From the NCBI RefSeq assembly GCF_010994755.1, contig NZ_WHSB02000008.1, positions 186,001 to 250,000 of the forward strand: 64,000 bases of DNA, written 5' to 3'. Below the pieces are notes generated by a model. The model saw nothing but the letters and a program-made list of their open reading frames with translations. It had not been told where the DNA came from and searched no databases. Of the stretch, positions 56,583 through 64,000 are shown piece by piece. This DNA comes from Shinella lacus (GTDB lineage: Bacteria > Pseudomonadota > Alphaproteobacteria > Rhizobiales > Rhizobiaceae). Each line of letters begins with the position of its first letter. Within the stretch, counting starts at the first letter, position 1. The translations under genes were made by a program, and so were the position numbers.

Positions 56583-56970
56583 TTTGCAAACTATTTCCTG
56601 TGCGGCGTCATTTTCGAAAAAATGACCACAATGCCATTATTTGCGCAACTATCGTCCGATTCTATCTCACCGACAAGAAATTTAAAGTTAACAAACTCTT
56701 AACAGATGCGCGGCCCAGATCGAGCATTTGCCCTTCGTTCCCCTCTTTCGTTAGCAAAGTCCGCTACTTAGCGTAGCAGCGGTGTCAGACCGTTCACTTC
56801 TGTTCTAGGGTTAATCCTACAAAGCAAAACTGTGCGAATCCCCAAATCGCCTCCTAATTCTCCGTTCAGCAGCGCGACTCACCCCAGAATCGATTTGTAG
56901 GATTCTACAACTGCCGCTCGATTCCCATCTGTGCTGAGTTCCCCGCCGACACAAATCGACGGAGAAACAC
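56583..56970. promoter_or_regulatory. Divergent repA-traI control region
   Basis: 388 bases without a gene. It carries GTTAA-N7-TTAAC (56688-56704) in the repA-proximal half, a candidate operator for RepA/RepB; TAGG-N6-CCTA (56806-56819); and a lux-box-like dyad near traI (56893-56912). The close placement suggests that replication and quorum-controlled conjugation genes share regulation, as known for Ti-type plasmids. Confidence 0.6.
56893..56912 (+). promoter_or_regulatory. lux-box-like dyad upstream of traI
   Basis: ATTTGTAGGATTCTACAACT contains TTGTAG-N4-CTACAA and shares 14 of 20 positions with the Vibrio lux box as I recall it. It ends 58 bases before the traI ATG. It does not match the Ti-plasmid tra box (GCAGATCTGC core). 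A LuxR-type partner is not in the window. Confidence 0.6.
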
Positions 56971-57597
56971 ATGCAGGTTTTGGCAATCTCACACCCTCAC
57001 AATCTCGCCCAAGTAAGGTTGCTTGAAAGCCAGCACAGGCTCCGCGCTGAGGTATTCGACGGTCGCCTGGGTTGGGAGGTGAATGTTGAAGACGGCATAG
57101 AGGCCGACGGGTTCGACAATCTTCAACCGACTTACATTCTCGCCGTAAGCCACGATGGCAACGTCGTCGGCTGCGCCCGGCTTCTACCAGCGCTGGGCCC
57201 CACCATGGTTCGCGACGTCTTCCCGTCGCTGCTAAATGACGGGCGCCTCAATGCTCACGCCGGAATGATCGAGAGTTCACGCTTTTGCGTCGACACAACG
57301 ATCGAAGAGGGCAGGGGTAGCGGATCAGTTCACGAAGCCACGCTGACGATGTTTGCGGGCATTGTCGAATGGTGCATGGCGCACGGGTACGACGAGATCG
57401 TCACGGTTACGGATGTGCGTTTTGAGCGAATTCTCGGCCGCGTCGGCTGGCCGTTGCAACGGCTCGGTTCGCCGAAACGAATCGGCGTGACGACCGCAGT
57501 TGCTGGGACCCTGCCCGCGGATCCTGAGGTTTTCTCAAGGCTGCGGCCGACGAGCTATCGCTCGCTCATCTCCGCGCCCATCACTCAAGCCGCGTAG
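56971..57597 (+). CDS. traI: Acyl-homoserine lactone synthase TraI (LuxI family)
   Basis: 208 residues. Conserved residues of the family are in place: HRLRAEVFDGRLGWEV (Arg, Phe, Trp), the Asp in VEDGIEADGFD, GCARLLPALGPTMVRDVFP and the ESSRFCVD motif. It makes an N-acyl-homoserine lactone signal from SAM and acyl-ACP. CGGAGAAACAC precedes the ATG. As in Ti and pSym plasmids it heads the trb operon; trbB starts ten bases after its stop. Confidence 0.93.
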   Translation: MQVLAISHPHNLAQVRLLESQHRLRAEVFDGRLGWEVNVEDGIEADGFDNLQPTYILAVSHDGNVVGCARLLPALGPTMVRDVFPSLLNDGRLNAHAGMIESSRFCVDTTIEEGRGSGSVHEATLTMFAGIVEWCMAHGYDEIVTVTDVRFERILGRVGWPLQRLGSPKRIGVTTAVAGTLPADPEVFSRLRPTSYRSLISAPITQAA

Positions 57598-57607
57598 GGA
57601 GGCCTTC

Positions 57608-58585
57608 GTGACCCAACTCAGGTCCCATCCAAGACTGGTTCGCAAACTTCAGGACGCACTCGGCGATCAGCTCTGCGTCGCACTCGACGACAACACGGTC
57701 GTCGAGATCATGCTCAATCCTGATGGTAAGCTGTTCATCGAGCGGCTTGGCCATGGCGTGGCAGCTGCAGGTGAGATGTCGTCTGCCGCTGCGGAAATGG
57801 TGATCGGGACGGTCGCCCACGCCCTGCAGTCGGAGGTCGACACCGATCAGCCGATTATTTCTGGCGAATTGCCGATTGGCGGCCATCGTTTCGAAGGCTT
57901 GCTGCCGCCGATCGTTGCAAGGCCGGCCTTCACCATCCGGCGCCGCGCCTCGCGCATGATCCCACTCGATGACTACGTCACGGGCGGGGTGATGACTGCA
58001 GCACAAGCCGGCACGATCCGCAGTGCCATCGCCTCCCGGCTCAACATCATCATCTCCGGCGGGACGGGATCCGGCAAAACGACGCTCGCGAATGCAGTGA
58101 TCAACGAGATCGTCAAAAGCGCCCCAGAAGACCGTCTGGTGATCCTCGAGGACACCGCTGAAATCCAATGCACCGCCGAAAATGCTGTCCTCCTACACAC
58201 AAGCGATGCCGTCGACATGGGCCGCCTCCTGAAAAGCACGATGCGCCTGCGGCCAGACCGGATCGTCGTCGGCGAGGTGCGCGACGGTGCGGCACTCACC
58301 CTCCTGAAGGCCTGGAACACTGGCCATCCCGGTGGCGTCGCAACAATCCACTCCAACACGGCGACCTCTGCACTGCGACGCCTAGAGCAGCTGACGGCGG
58401 AAGCCAGCCACCAATCCATGCATGAGGTGATTGGCGAGGCGGTCGACCTGATCGTCTCGATCGAGCGGACGCCACGGGGGCGGCGTGTGCGCGACGTCAT
58501 CCACGTCGATCGCTTCCTCAACGGCCAATACGAAATCCAGTCCGATCAGCCGACCGAAGAACAGGAGGCGCGCCATGTCGCGTAA
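57608..58585 (+). CDS. trbB: Conjugal transfer ATPase TrbB (VirB11 type)
   Basis: 325 residues from GTG 57608, with GGGAGG in front. Walker [10 protein letters not shown], Asp box ILEDTAEIQ, Walker [15 protein letters not shown] and His box [10 protein letters not shown] are intact. A hexameric ATPase of the mating-pair formation type IV secretion system. Confidence 0.96.
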   Translation: MTQLRSHPRLVRKLQDALGDQLCVALDDNTVVEIMLNPDGKLFIERLGHGVAAAGEMSSAAAEMVIGTVAHALQSEVDTDQPIISGELPIGGHRFEGLLPPIVARPAFTIRRRASRMIPLDDYVTGGVMTAAQAGTIRSAIASRLNIIISGGTGSGKTTLANAVINEIVKSAPEDRLVILEDTAEIQCTAENAVLLHTSDAVDMGRLLKSTMRLRPDRIVVGEVRDGAALTLLKAWNTGHPGGVATIHSNTATSALRRLEQLTAEASHQSMHEVIGEAVDLIVSIERTPRGRRVRDVIHVDRFLNGQYEIQSDQPTEEQEARHVA

Positions 58586-58958
58586 GTCACCCATCATAGC
58601 TGCCGCGTTTCTGGCAGCCCCAATCCTGCTCTTCTCCGTCGCGCCATCGCTGGCAAGCTCGGGCGGCGGTGGTCTGCCATGGGAAGGCCCGCTGCAGCAG
58701 ATCCAGGAATCGATCACTGGCCCGGTCGCTGGCTACATCGCGCTTGCGGCTGTGGCGATCGCCGGTGGCATGCTGATCTTCGGCGGAGAGCTCAACGATT
58801 TCGCGCGGCGGCTGATGTATGTGGTGCTGGTCGCCGGCATCCTGCTTGGCGCGACGACAATCGTCGGATTGTTTGGCGCAACCGGCGCGTCGGTTGGCGC
58901 CCAGATCGGGCACGCAAATCCAGATTTCGGCGGAAGAGGGGAGGGGGCTCGTGTCTGA
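58575..58958 (+). CDS. trbC: Conjugal transfer pilin TrbC (VirB2 type)
   Basis: 127 residues: signal-peptide-like hydrophobic start ([20 protein letters not shown]) and two further membrane segments, the pattern of conjugative pilin precursors. ATG 58575 overlaps trbB by 11 bases. It forms the mating pilus. Confidence 0.93.
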   Translation: MSRKSPIIAAAFLAAPILLFSVAPSLASSGGGGLPWEGPLQQIQESITGPVAGYIALAAVAIAGGMLIFGGELNDFARRLMYVVLVAGILLGATTIVGLFGATGASVGAQIGHANPDFGGRGEGARV

Positions 58959-59250
58959 CGCTGTCTCCGGGCTTCACCGCCATCGCGTCCATCGCGCTTT
59001 GTCGCGGCCGAACCTGTTGATGGGCGCCGACCGCGAATTGGTGCTGATCACCGGCCTTGCGGCCGTGATCCTGATCTTCGTCGTTCTCACCATCTATTCG
59101 GCGCTGTTCGGTGTGGCCGTCTGGATCGTCATCGTCGGGCTCTTGCGGTTGATGGCCAAATCGGATCCGCTGATGCGGCAGGTCTATGTCCGTCACATCT
59201 CCTATCGGCCCCACTACATGCCGACCACGTCACCGTGGCGTCGGTATTGA
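58951..59250 (+). CDS. trbD: Conjugal transfer protein TrbD (VirB3 type)
   Basis: 99 residues from GTG 58951 (GAGGGGG upstream). [19 protein letters not shown] is the TrbD/VirB3 N-terminus, followed by two membrane segments. Inner-membrane component; overlaps trbC by eight bases. Confidence 0.93.
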   Translation: MSDAVSGLHRHRVHRALSRPNLLMGADRELVLITGLAAVILIFVVLTIYSALFGVAVWIVIVGLLRLMAKSDPLMRQVYVRHISYRPHYMPTTSPWRRY

Positions 59251-59259
59251 GGAACGACC

Positions 59260-61716
59260 ATGGCTGCACTCAAACGCTTCCGGGCGACCGGCCCATCCTT
59301 TGCGGATCTCGTCCCCTATGCCGGCCTGGTCGACAATGGCGTGCTGCTGTTGAAGGACGGCAGCCTGATGGCTGGCTGGTATTTTGCCGGACCCGATTCT
59401 GAAAGTGCCACGGATTTAGAGCGCAACGAGCTTTCGCGCCAGATCAACGCGATCCTGTCGCGGCTCGGCAGTGGCTGGATGATCCAGGTCGAGGCGATCC
59501 GCGTTCCGACGGTAGACTATCCCTCGACAGACCAGTGCTTCTTTCCAGATCCGGTAAGCAAGGCGATCGATGTAGAGCGGCGGGCGCATTTCGAGCGGGA
59601 GCAGGGGCATTTCGAGAGCAAGCATGCGCTGGTGCTGACCTACCGACCGCTGGAATCGAAGCGGACGGCGCTCAGCAAATACATCTATTCAGACGAGGAG
59701 AGCCGCAAGAAAACCTATGCCGACACGGTGCTGTTCATCTTCAAGAACGCCGTCCGGGAGATCGAACAGTATCTCGCCAACACGGTCTCGATCCGACGCA
59801 TGGAAACGCGCGAGGCGGCGGAGCGGGAAGGGGAGAGGATCGCACGTTATGATGAACTCTTGCAGTTCGTCCGCTTCTGCATCTCCGGCGAAAATCACCC
59901 GGTTCGGTTGCCTGACGCGCCGATGTATTTGGACTGGGTCGCAACGGCCGAACTCCAGCACGGGCTGACGCCGAAGATCGAGAACCGGTTTCTCGGCGTC
60001 GTCGCCATCGACGGCCTGCCGGCCGAGAGCTGGCCCGGGATCCTGAACAGCCTCGACCTGATGCCGCTCACCTATCGTTGGTCATCGCGCTTCATCTTCC
60101 TGGACGCGGAGGAAGCGCGTCAGAAGCTCGAGCGCACGCGCAAGAAATGGCAGCAGAAGGTACGGCCATTCTTCGACCAGCTGTTTCAGACCCAGAGCCG
60201 GTCTGTCGACCAGGACGCCATGACCATGGTCGCCGAAACCGAGGATGCGATTGCGCAGGCCTCATCGCAGCTGGTTGCCTATGGCTATTACACCCCCGTC
60301 GTCGTCCTCTTCGACGATGACCGGGAGGCCCTGCAGGAAAAGGCGGAGGCGATCCGCCGGCTGGTGCAGGCGGAAGGTTTTGGAGCACGGATCGAAACGT
60401 TGAACGCGACCGATGCTTATCTCGGATCCCTGCCAGGGAATTGGTACTGCAACATCCGCGAACCGTTGATCAACACCAGCAATCTCGCCGATCTCATTCC
60501 GCTCAACTCGGTCTGGTCGGGTTCGCCGACGGCGCCATGCCCGTTCTATCCTCCCAATGCACCGCCGCTGATGCAGGTCGCGAGCGGCTCGACGCCGTTC
60601 CGGCTCAACCTGCATGTCGACGACGTCGGACATACTTTGATTTTCGGGCCGACGGGGTCCGGAAAGTCGACGTTGCTGGCACTGATCGCCGCACAGTTCC
60701 GTCGCTATGAAGGTGCGCAGGTCTTTGCCTTCGACAAGGGTAATTCTCTGCTGCCGCTAACGCTTGCCTGCGGCGGCGACCACTACGAGATCGGCGGCGA
60801 CCACGAAACGGAGGAGCAAGCTCTGGCTTTTTGCCCGCTCGCCGATCTCGCCACAGATGGCGATCGGGCGTGGGCCACCGAATGGATCGAGATGCTGGTT
60901 GCCCTGCAGGGCGTGACGATCGCCCCCGATCATCGCAATGCCATCTCCCGGCAAGTCGGATTGATGCGCGATGCGCCAGGGCGCTCGCTTTCGGATTTCG
61001 TGTCAGGTGTGCAGATGCGCGAAATCAAGGATGCCCTCCATCATTACACCGTCGATGGCCCCATGGGTCAGCTGCTGGACGCGGAAGAGGATGGGCTGAC
61101 GCTCGGCGCCTTCCAGTGCTTCGAGATCGAGCAGCTGATGAACATGGGTGAGCGCAATCTCGTGCCTGTTCTCACCTATCTCTTTCGCCGTATCGAAAAG
61201 CGCCTCGATGGTAACCCAAGCCTGATCGTCCTCGACGAGGCTTGGCTGATGCTCGGGCATCCGGTTTTCCGCAACAAGATCCGCGAGTGGCTGAAAGTTC
61301 TGCGCAAGGCCAACTGCGCCGTGGTTCTGGCGACGCAGTCGATTTCCGATGCGGAACGGTCGGGCATCATCGATGTCCTGAAAGAATCCTGCCCGACCAA
61401 GATTTGCCTGCCGAACGGTGCGGCACGCGAGCCGGGCACCCGCGAATTCTATGAACGCATCGGCTTCAATGAACGGCAGATCGAGATCGTCTCAAGTGCC
61501 ATCCCCAAGCGGGAATACTACGTCGCGACGCCAGAGGGCAGGCGGCTCTTCGACATGTCGCTTGGCCCGGTGGCGCTGAGTTTCGTCGGTGCCTCGGGCA
61601 AGGATGATTTGAAGCGCATCCGGGCGCTGAAATCCGAACACGGCCGCGACTGGCCGATCCACTGGCTTGAAACGAGAGGAGTTCACGATGCCGCATCGCT
61701 CATTCACTTCGAATAG
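59260..61716 (+). CDS. trbE: Conjugal transfer ATPase TrbE (VirB4 type)
   Basis: 818 residues, full length. Walker A GPTGSGKSTLL, Walker B LIVLDEAWLML and the late motif VLATQSISDAERSG are present after an N-terminal CagE/TrbE domain. It energises assembly of the secretion channel. Starts nine bases after trbD. Confidence 0.97.
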   Translation: MAALKRFRATGPSFADLVPYAGLVDNGVLLLKDGSLMAGWYFAGPDSESATDLERNELSRQINAILSRLGSGWMIQVEAIRVPTVDYPSTDQCFFPDPVSKAIDVERRAHFEREQGHFESKHALVLTYRPLESKRTALSKYIYSDEESRKKTYADTVLFIFKNAVREIEQYLANTVSIRRMETREAAEREGERIARYDELLQFVRFCISGENHPVRLPDAPMYLDWVATAELQHGLTPKIENRFLGVVAIDGLPAESWPGILNSLDLMPLTYRWSSRFIFLDAEEARQKLERTRKKWQQKVRPFFDQLFQTQSRSVDQDAMTMVAETEDAIAQASSQLVAYGYYTPVVVLFDDDREALQEKAEAIRRLVQAEGFGARIETLNATDAYLGSLPGNWYCNIREPLINTSNLADLIPLNSVWSGSPTAPCPFYPPNAPPLMQVASGSTPFRLNLHVDDVGHTLIFGPTGSGKSTLLALIAAQFRRYEGAQVFAFDKGNSLLPLTLACGGDHYEIGGDHETEEQALAFCPLADLATDGDRAWATEWIEMLVALQGVTIAPDHRNAISRQVGLMRDAPGRSLSDFVSGVQMREIKDALHHYTVDGPMGQLLDAEEDGLTLGAFQCFEIEQLMNMGERNLVPVLTYLFRRIEKRLDGNPSLIVLDEAWLMLGHPVFRNKIREWLKVLRKANCAVVLATQSISDAERSGIIDVLKESCPTKICLPNGAAREPGTREFYERIGFNERQIEIVSSAIPKREYYVATPEGRRLFDMSLGPVALSFVGASGKDDLKRIRALKSEHGRDWPIHWLETRGVHDAASLIHFE

Positions 61717-62491
61717 ATGGCTGGCAGGTTTAGCCGCAGCAGTAATGTCCATGACATCCCTCACCCCAGTCCACGCCGGCTCCGCGACCGGGGCGGCGAC
61801 GGAATGGACACAGCTTGCCAACAATGCCCAGCTAATCGACCTCCTCAAAAGCTCCGGCCTGCAGGTCGATAACCAGATCACCCAGATCAGCCAGCTGGCA
61901 GAGCAGATCCAGAACCAGCTGAAGATCTACGAGAACATGCTGCAGAACACGGCCCAGCTTCCCAATCACATCTGGGGGCAGGTCGAAGGCGATCTGAACA
62001 AGCTGCGCAGCATCGTCGACCAGGGACAGAGCATCGCCTTTTCCATGGGCAATGCCGACGACGTCCTGAAGCAGCGCTTCAAGAGCTATGGCGATCTCAA
62101 GACCAATCTGCCTGACGCCGACAGCTTCTCCTCGACCTATCAGAAATGGTCGGACACCAACCGCGATACGATCGGCAGCACGTTGAAGGCGGCAAGCCTG
62201 ACCGCCAATCAGTTTGACAGCGAGGAGGAGACGATGAGCTCGCTGCGGTCGATGTCTGAATCGTCGGATGGCCAGATGAAGGCGTTGCAGGTTGGCCACG
62301 AGATCGCGGCACAACAGGTCGCGCAGATGCAAAAGCTTCGCGGCCTCGTCTCCCAGCAAATGACGATGATGGGCACCTGGCTGCAGACCGAACAGACCGA
62401 CAAGGATTTGGCGCAGGCGCGGCGGGAAAAGTTCTTCAATGCCGATGTCAAATCCGTGCCGAGCGGCCAGAAGATGGAGCCGCGCTGGTGA
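61688..62491 (+). CDS. trbJ: Conjugal transfer protein TrbJ (VirB5 type)
   Basis: 267 residues. Signal peptide (WLAGLAAAVMSMTSLTPVHA), then a Gln-rich helical region (ITQISQLAEQIQNQLKIYEN) and HIWGQVEGDLNKL. ATG 61688 has GAGGAG upstream and overlaps trbE by 29 bases. Periplasmic, pilus-associated. Confidence 0.93.
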   Translation: MPHRSFTSNRWLAGLAAAVMSMTSLTPVHAGSATGAATEWTQLANNAQLIDLLKSSGLQVDNQITQISQLAEQIQNQLKIYENMLQNTAQLPNHIWGQVEGDLNKLRSIVDQGQSIAFSMGNADDVLKQRFKSYGDLKTNLPDADSFSSTYQKWSDTNRDTIGSTLKAASLTANQFDSEEETMSSLRSMSESSDGQMKALQVGHEIAAQQVAQMQKLRGLVSQQMTMMGTWLQTEQTDKDLAQARREKFFNADVKSVPSGQKMEPRW

Positions 62492-62694
62492 GCCGCTCTG
62501 TCATCATTGTCATCGCAGTCCTGATTGTTGCTGCCACTGCGGCGGCAACGTCGTTCGTGTTGATCAATTCGAAGCCAGCGGGCGCACCGCAAATGAGTGA
62601 AGAACAGCGACAGACGAGAGAGCGGTTCTTCGGATCCTCGAACAAGGAGCTCCCGCCGATCGAGAAAGGGCAGGAGATGCGGCCGCGATGGTGA
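62488..62694 (+). CDS. trbK: Entry exclusion protein TrbK
   Basis: 68 residues from GTG 62488 (overlaps the trbJ stop). One N-terminal membrane segment (VIIVIAVLIVAATAAATSFV) and a short periplasmic tail ending in EKGQEMRPRW, which resembles the trbJ end GQKMEPRW. TrbK prevents entry of a related plasmid. Small and variable family, identified mainly by position. Confidence 0.85.
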   Translation: MSRSVIIVIAVLIVAATAAATSFVLINSKPAGAPQMSEEQRQTRERFFGSSNKELPPIEKGQEMRPRW

Positions 62695-63869
62695 AACACG
62701 ATTTCGAGCGCGCCTTTCTCCTTGCCGGGATACTGTGCGTCATCCTTACGAGCCCGGCATTTGCGCAGCAAGGCCAAGTCCTGACTGAGCTGGAAAACCA
62801 GGTATCCACAGCGGCAAAGGGCTGGGAAACCACGATCATGGATGCGGCCCGATCCCTGTTCTGGATCCTGGCGGCGATCGAGGTCGGTATTGCCGCGGTG
62901 TGGCTGGCGATCCAGGCAGCCTCGCTGGACAGCTGGTTTGCCGAGCTCGTGCGGCGGATCATGTTCATCGGCTTCTTCGCCTTCGTGCTGACGCAGGGGC
63001 CGACCTTTGCGCGCGCGGTCGTCGACAGCCTTTATCAGATCGGCGCTGGTGGAGGGTCCGCGTCACCGGCCGAAGTCTTCGATGCCGGCATCCGTGTCGC
63101 ATCGCAGATGTCGCAGCAGGCCAAGTTCGGCGTGTTCGAGGACAATGCGCTGGCGATTGCCGCTGTCCTGGCAATGGGTGTGGTCGTCATCTGCTTTTCG
63201 CTGGTCGCCGCGATCTTCGTGGCTGTCATGGTCGAGATGTATGTCGGCCTGCTTGCCGGCATGATCATGCTCGGGCTTGGCGGCTCGTCCTTCACCAAGG
63301 ACTTTGCCGTCCGCTATCTGATCTACGCCTTTGGCGTCGGCATGAAGCTGATGGCTCTGGTGATGATCGCCAAGATCGGTTCGGAGGTGCTACTCGGACT
63401 TGCGCAAGCGCCGACGGCCGACACCGACCAGTTCATCACCACCCTTGCCATCGCCGGGATCTCCGTCGTCGTCTTCATCATCGCCATGTATGTGCCGAAC
63501 ATTATTCAGGGTGTCGTGCAAGGCGCCTCGGTGTCCGGCGGCATGGAAGCGATCCGCCACGGCGGCCAGGCGGCATCGTTTGCAGCAGGTGGCGCCTTCC
63601 TCGCCGCAGGTGCCGCGGGCGCTGGTTTTGCCGCTGCTCAAGCCGCGCGCGCGGCCGGCTCGTCGGCGGCCGGCGCGGCCCTGCGCGGCATGGGCACCGG
63701 GATCGGATCGGCCGGAAAGGCTGCTGGCTCAGCCGCCAAGGAGAAGGCGATTGGCTCTCCCGGCGCCTATGCCGGTTCGATCATGGGCCTTGCCAACGCC
63801 AAGCTCGATGAAAGCCGGAGCGGCTCCAGCGGCCCGAAACCGCCTCCCGAACGCAACGACAAGGCATAA
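62688..63869 (+). CDS. trbL: Conjugal transfer protein TrbL (VirB6 type)
   Basis: 393 residues, multi-pass membrane protein (six or more segments between residues 10 and 300) with a Gly/Ala-rich C-terminal region. ILAAIEVGIAAVWLAIQ and LIYAFGVGMKLMALVMIAK are typical. ATG 62688 overlaps trbK by seven bases. Inner-membrane channel component. Confidence 0.93.
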   Translation: MVKHDFERAFLLAGILCVILTSPAFAQQGQVLTELENQVSTAAKGWETTIMDAARSLFWILAAIEVGIAAVWLAIQAASLDSWFAELVRRIMFIGFFAFVLTQGPTFARAVVDSLYQIGAGGGSASPAEVFDAGIRVASQMSQQAKFGVFEDNALAIAAVLAMGVVVICFSLVAAIFVAVMVEMYVGLLAGMIMLGLGGSSFTKDFAVRYLIYAFGVGMKLMALVMIAKIGSEVLLGLAQAPTADTDQFITTLAIAGISVVVFIIAMYVPNIIQGVVQGASVSGGMEAIRHGGQAASFAAGGAFLAAGAAGAGFAAAQAARAAGSSAAGAALRGMGTGIGSAGKAAGSAAKEKAIGSPGAYAGSIMGLANAKLDESRSGSSGPKPPPERNDKA

Positions 63870-63887
63870 GCAGAAAGGCATTACCCC

Positions 63888-64000
63888 ATGGCAGCAGATC
63901 GCGGCCCGGAAAACCCGTACCTCGCCGCAAGGCAGGAATGGACGGAGCGTTACGGCTCCTACGTCCAGGCCGCCCGCGCCTGGAGGATCGTCGGCGTCAT
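63888..64000 (+). CDS. trbF: Conjugal transfer protein TrbF (VirB8 type), 3' partial
   Basis: The ATG at 63888 starts [18 protein letters not shown] and continues [19 protein letters not shown] to the window end, the TrbF N-terminus up to its membrane segment. Next gene in the conserved trb order after trbL. Confidence 0.92.
   Translation, partial: MAADRGPENPYLAARQEWTERYGSYVQAARAWRIVGV

Noticed and set aside
56688..56704. GTTAA-N7-TTAAC as the parS site of the plasmid
   Set aside because: It does not fit the GTT-N10-AAC-type 16-base palindrome with central GC that I recall for repABC parS; kept only as a candidate operator in the regional entry.

Overview
The window is a 64 kb stretch of a large repABC plasmid from an alphaproteobacterium of the Rhizobiaceae (Agrobacterium, Rhizobium, Sinorhizobium or a relative). 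This rests on a complete repA-repB-repC operon with a likely antisense RNA, a LuxI-type traI leading a trb conjugation operon, a DUF1612 (RHE_PE00001-type) gene, an ietA/ietS pair like that of Ti plasmid pTiC58, and many ABC uptake systems for plant-derived compounds. Everything here is read from sequence alone; no database search was possible.

Left part (1-37910), catabolic cargo. 1-4450 is a very GC-rich operon with a trimethylamine dehydrogenase-like flavoprotein and a polyamine-type ABC transporter, whose binding-protein gene is cut off by an IS21-family element (4451-6842). The other side of the element is an N-terminally truncated betaine-type ABC ATPase, followed by a beta-keto acid cleavage enzyme, a thioesterase and an M20 amidohydrolase, suggesting carnitine/betaine metabolism. 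10.8-11.2 kb holds the remains of a RidA gene and of an OST-HTH gene. 11.4-18.1 kb holds a Tm-1-like/PEP-hydrolase-like/flavoprotein/GlcG operon, a lone divergent TIM-barrel gene and a TIM-barrel regulator with a degenerate sigma-54-activator ATPase. 18.2-25.1 kb is a sugar or polyol ABC operon with a ribokinase, an SDR and a HAD phosphatase. lrgAB follows. 26.9-37.9 kb is a nucleoside-related unit: adenosine deaminase-like protein, LLM monooxygenase, flavin reductase, aldo/keto reductase, PfkB kinase, nucleoside hydrolase and a four-gene ABC transporter. A divergent LysR gene and two identical-architecture dyads (one in front of each block) tie them into one candidate regulon.

Middle (38-52.7 kb), eroded DNA and then a defence and stability island: a HEPN-like protein, IetS subtilase and IetA AAA ATPase, a papain-like protein interrupted by an in-frame TGA, a GHKL ATPase with a putative PD-(D/E)XK nuclease domain, an Abi_C protein, a DUF1612 protein, a tyrosine recombinase with an 11-7-11 inverted repeat nearby that looks like its crossover site, and a proteasome-like Ntn hydrolase candidate.

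Right part (52.9-64 kb), plasmid backbone: repC, antisense RNA, repB and repA on the minus strand; then, divergently, traI, trbB, trbC, trbD, trbE, trbJ, trbK, trbL and the start of trbF. A lux-box-like dyad lies 58 bp before traI.

The best candidates for undescribed biology are the LysR-linked nucleoside pathway, the 11-7-11 site with its recombinase cassette, the proteasome-like protein, the HEPN gene joined to ietAS, and the GHKL-nuclease protein.
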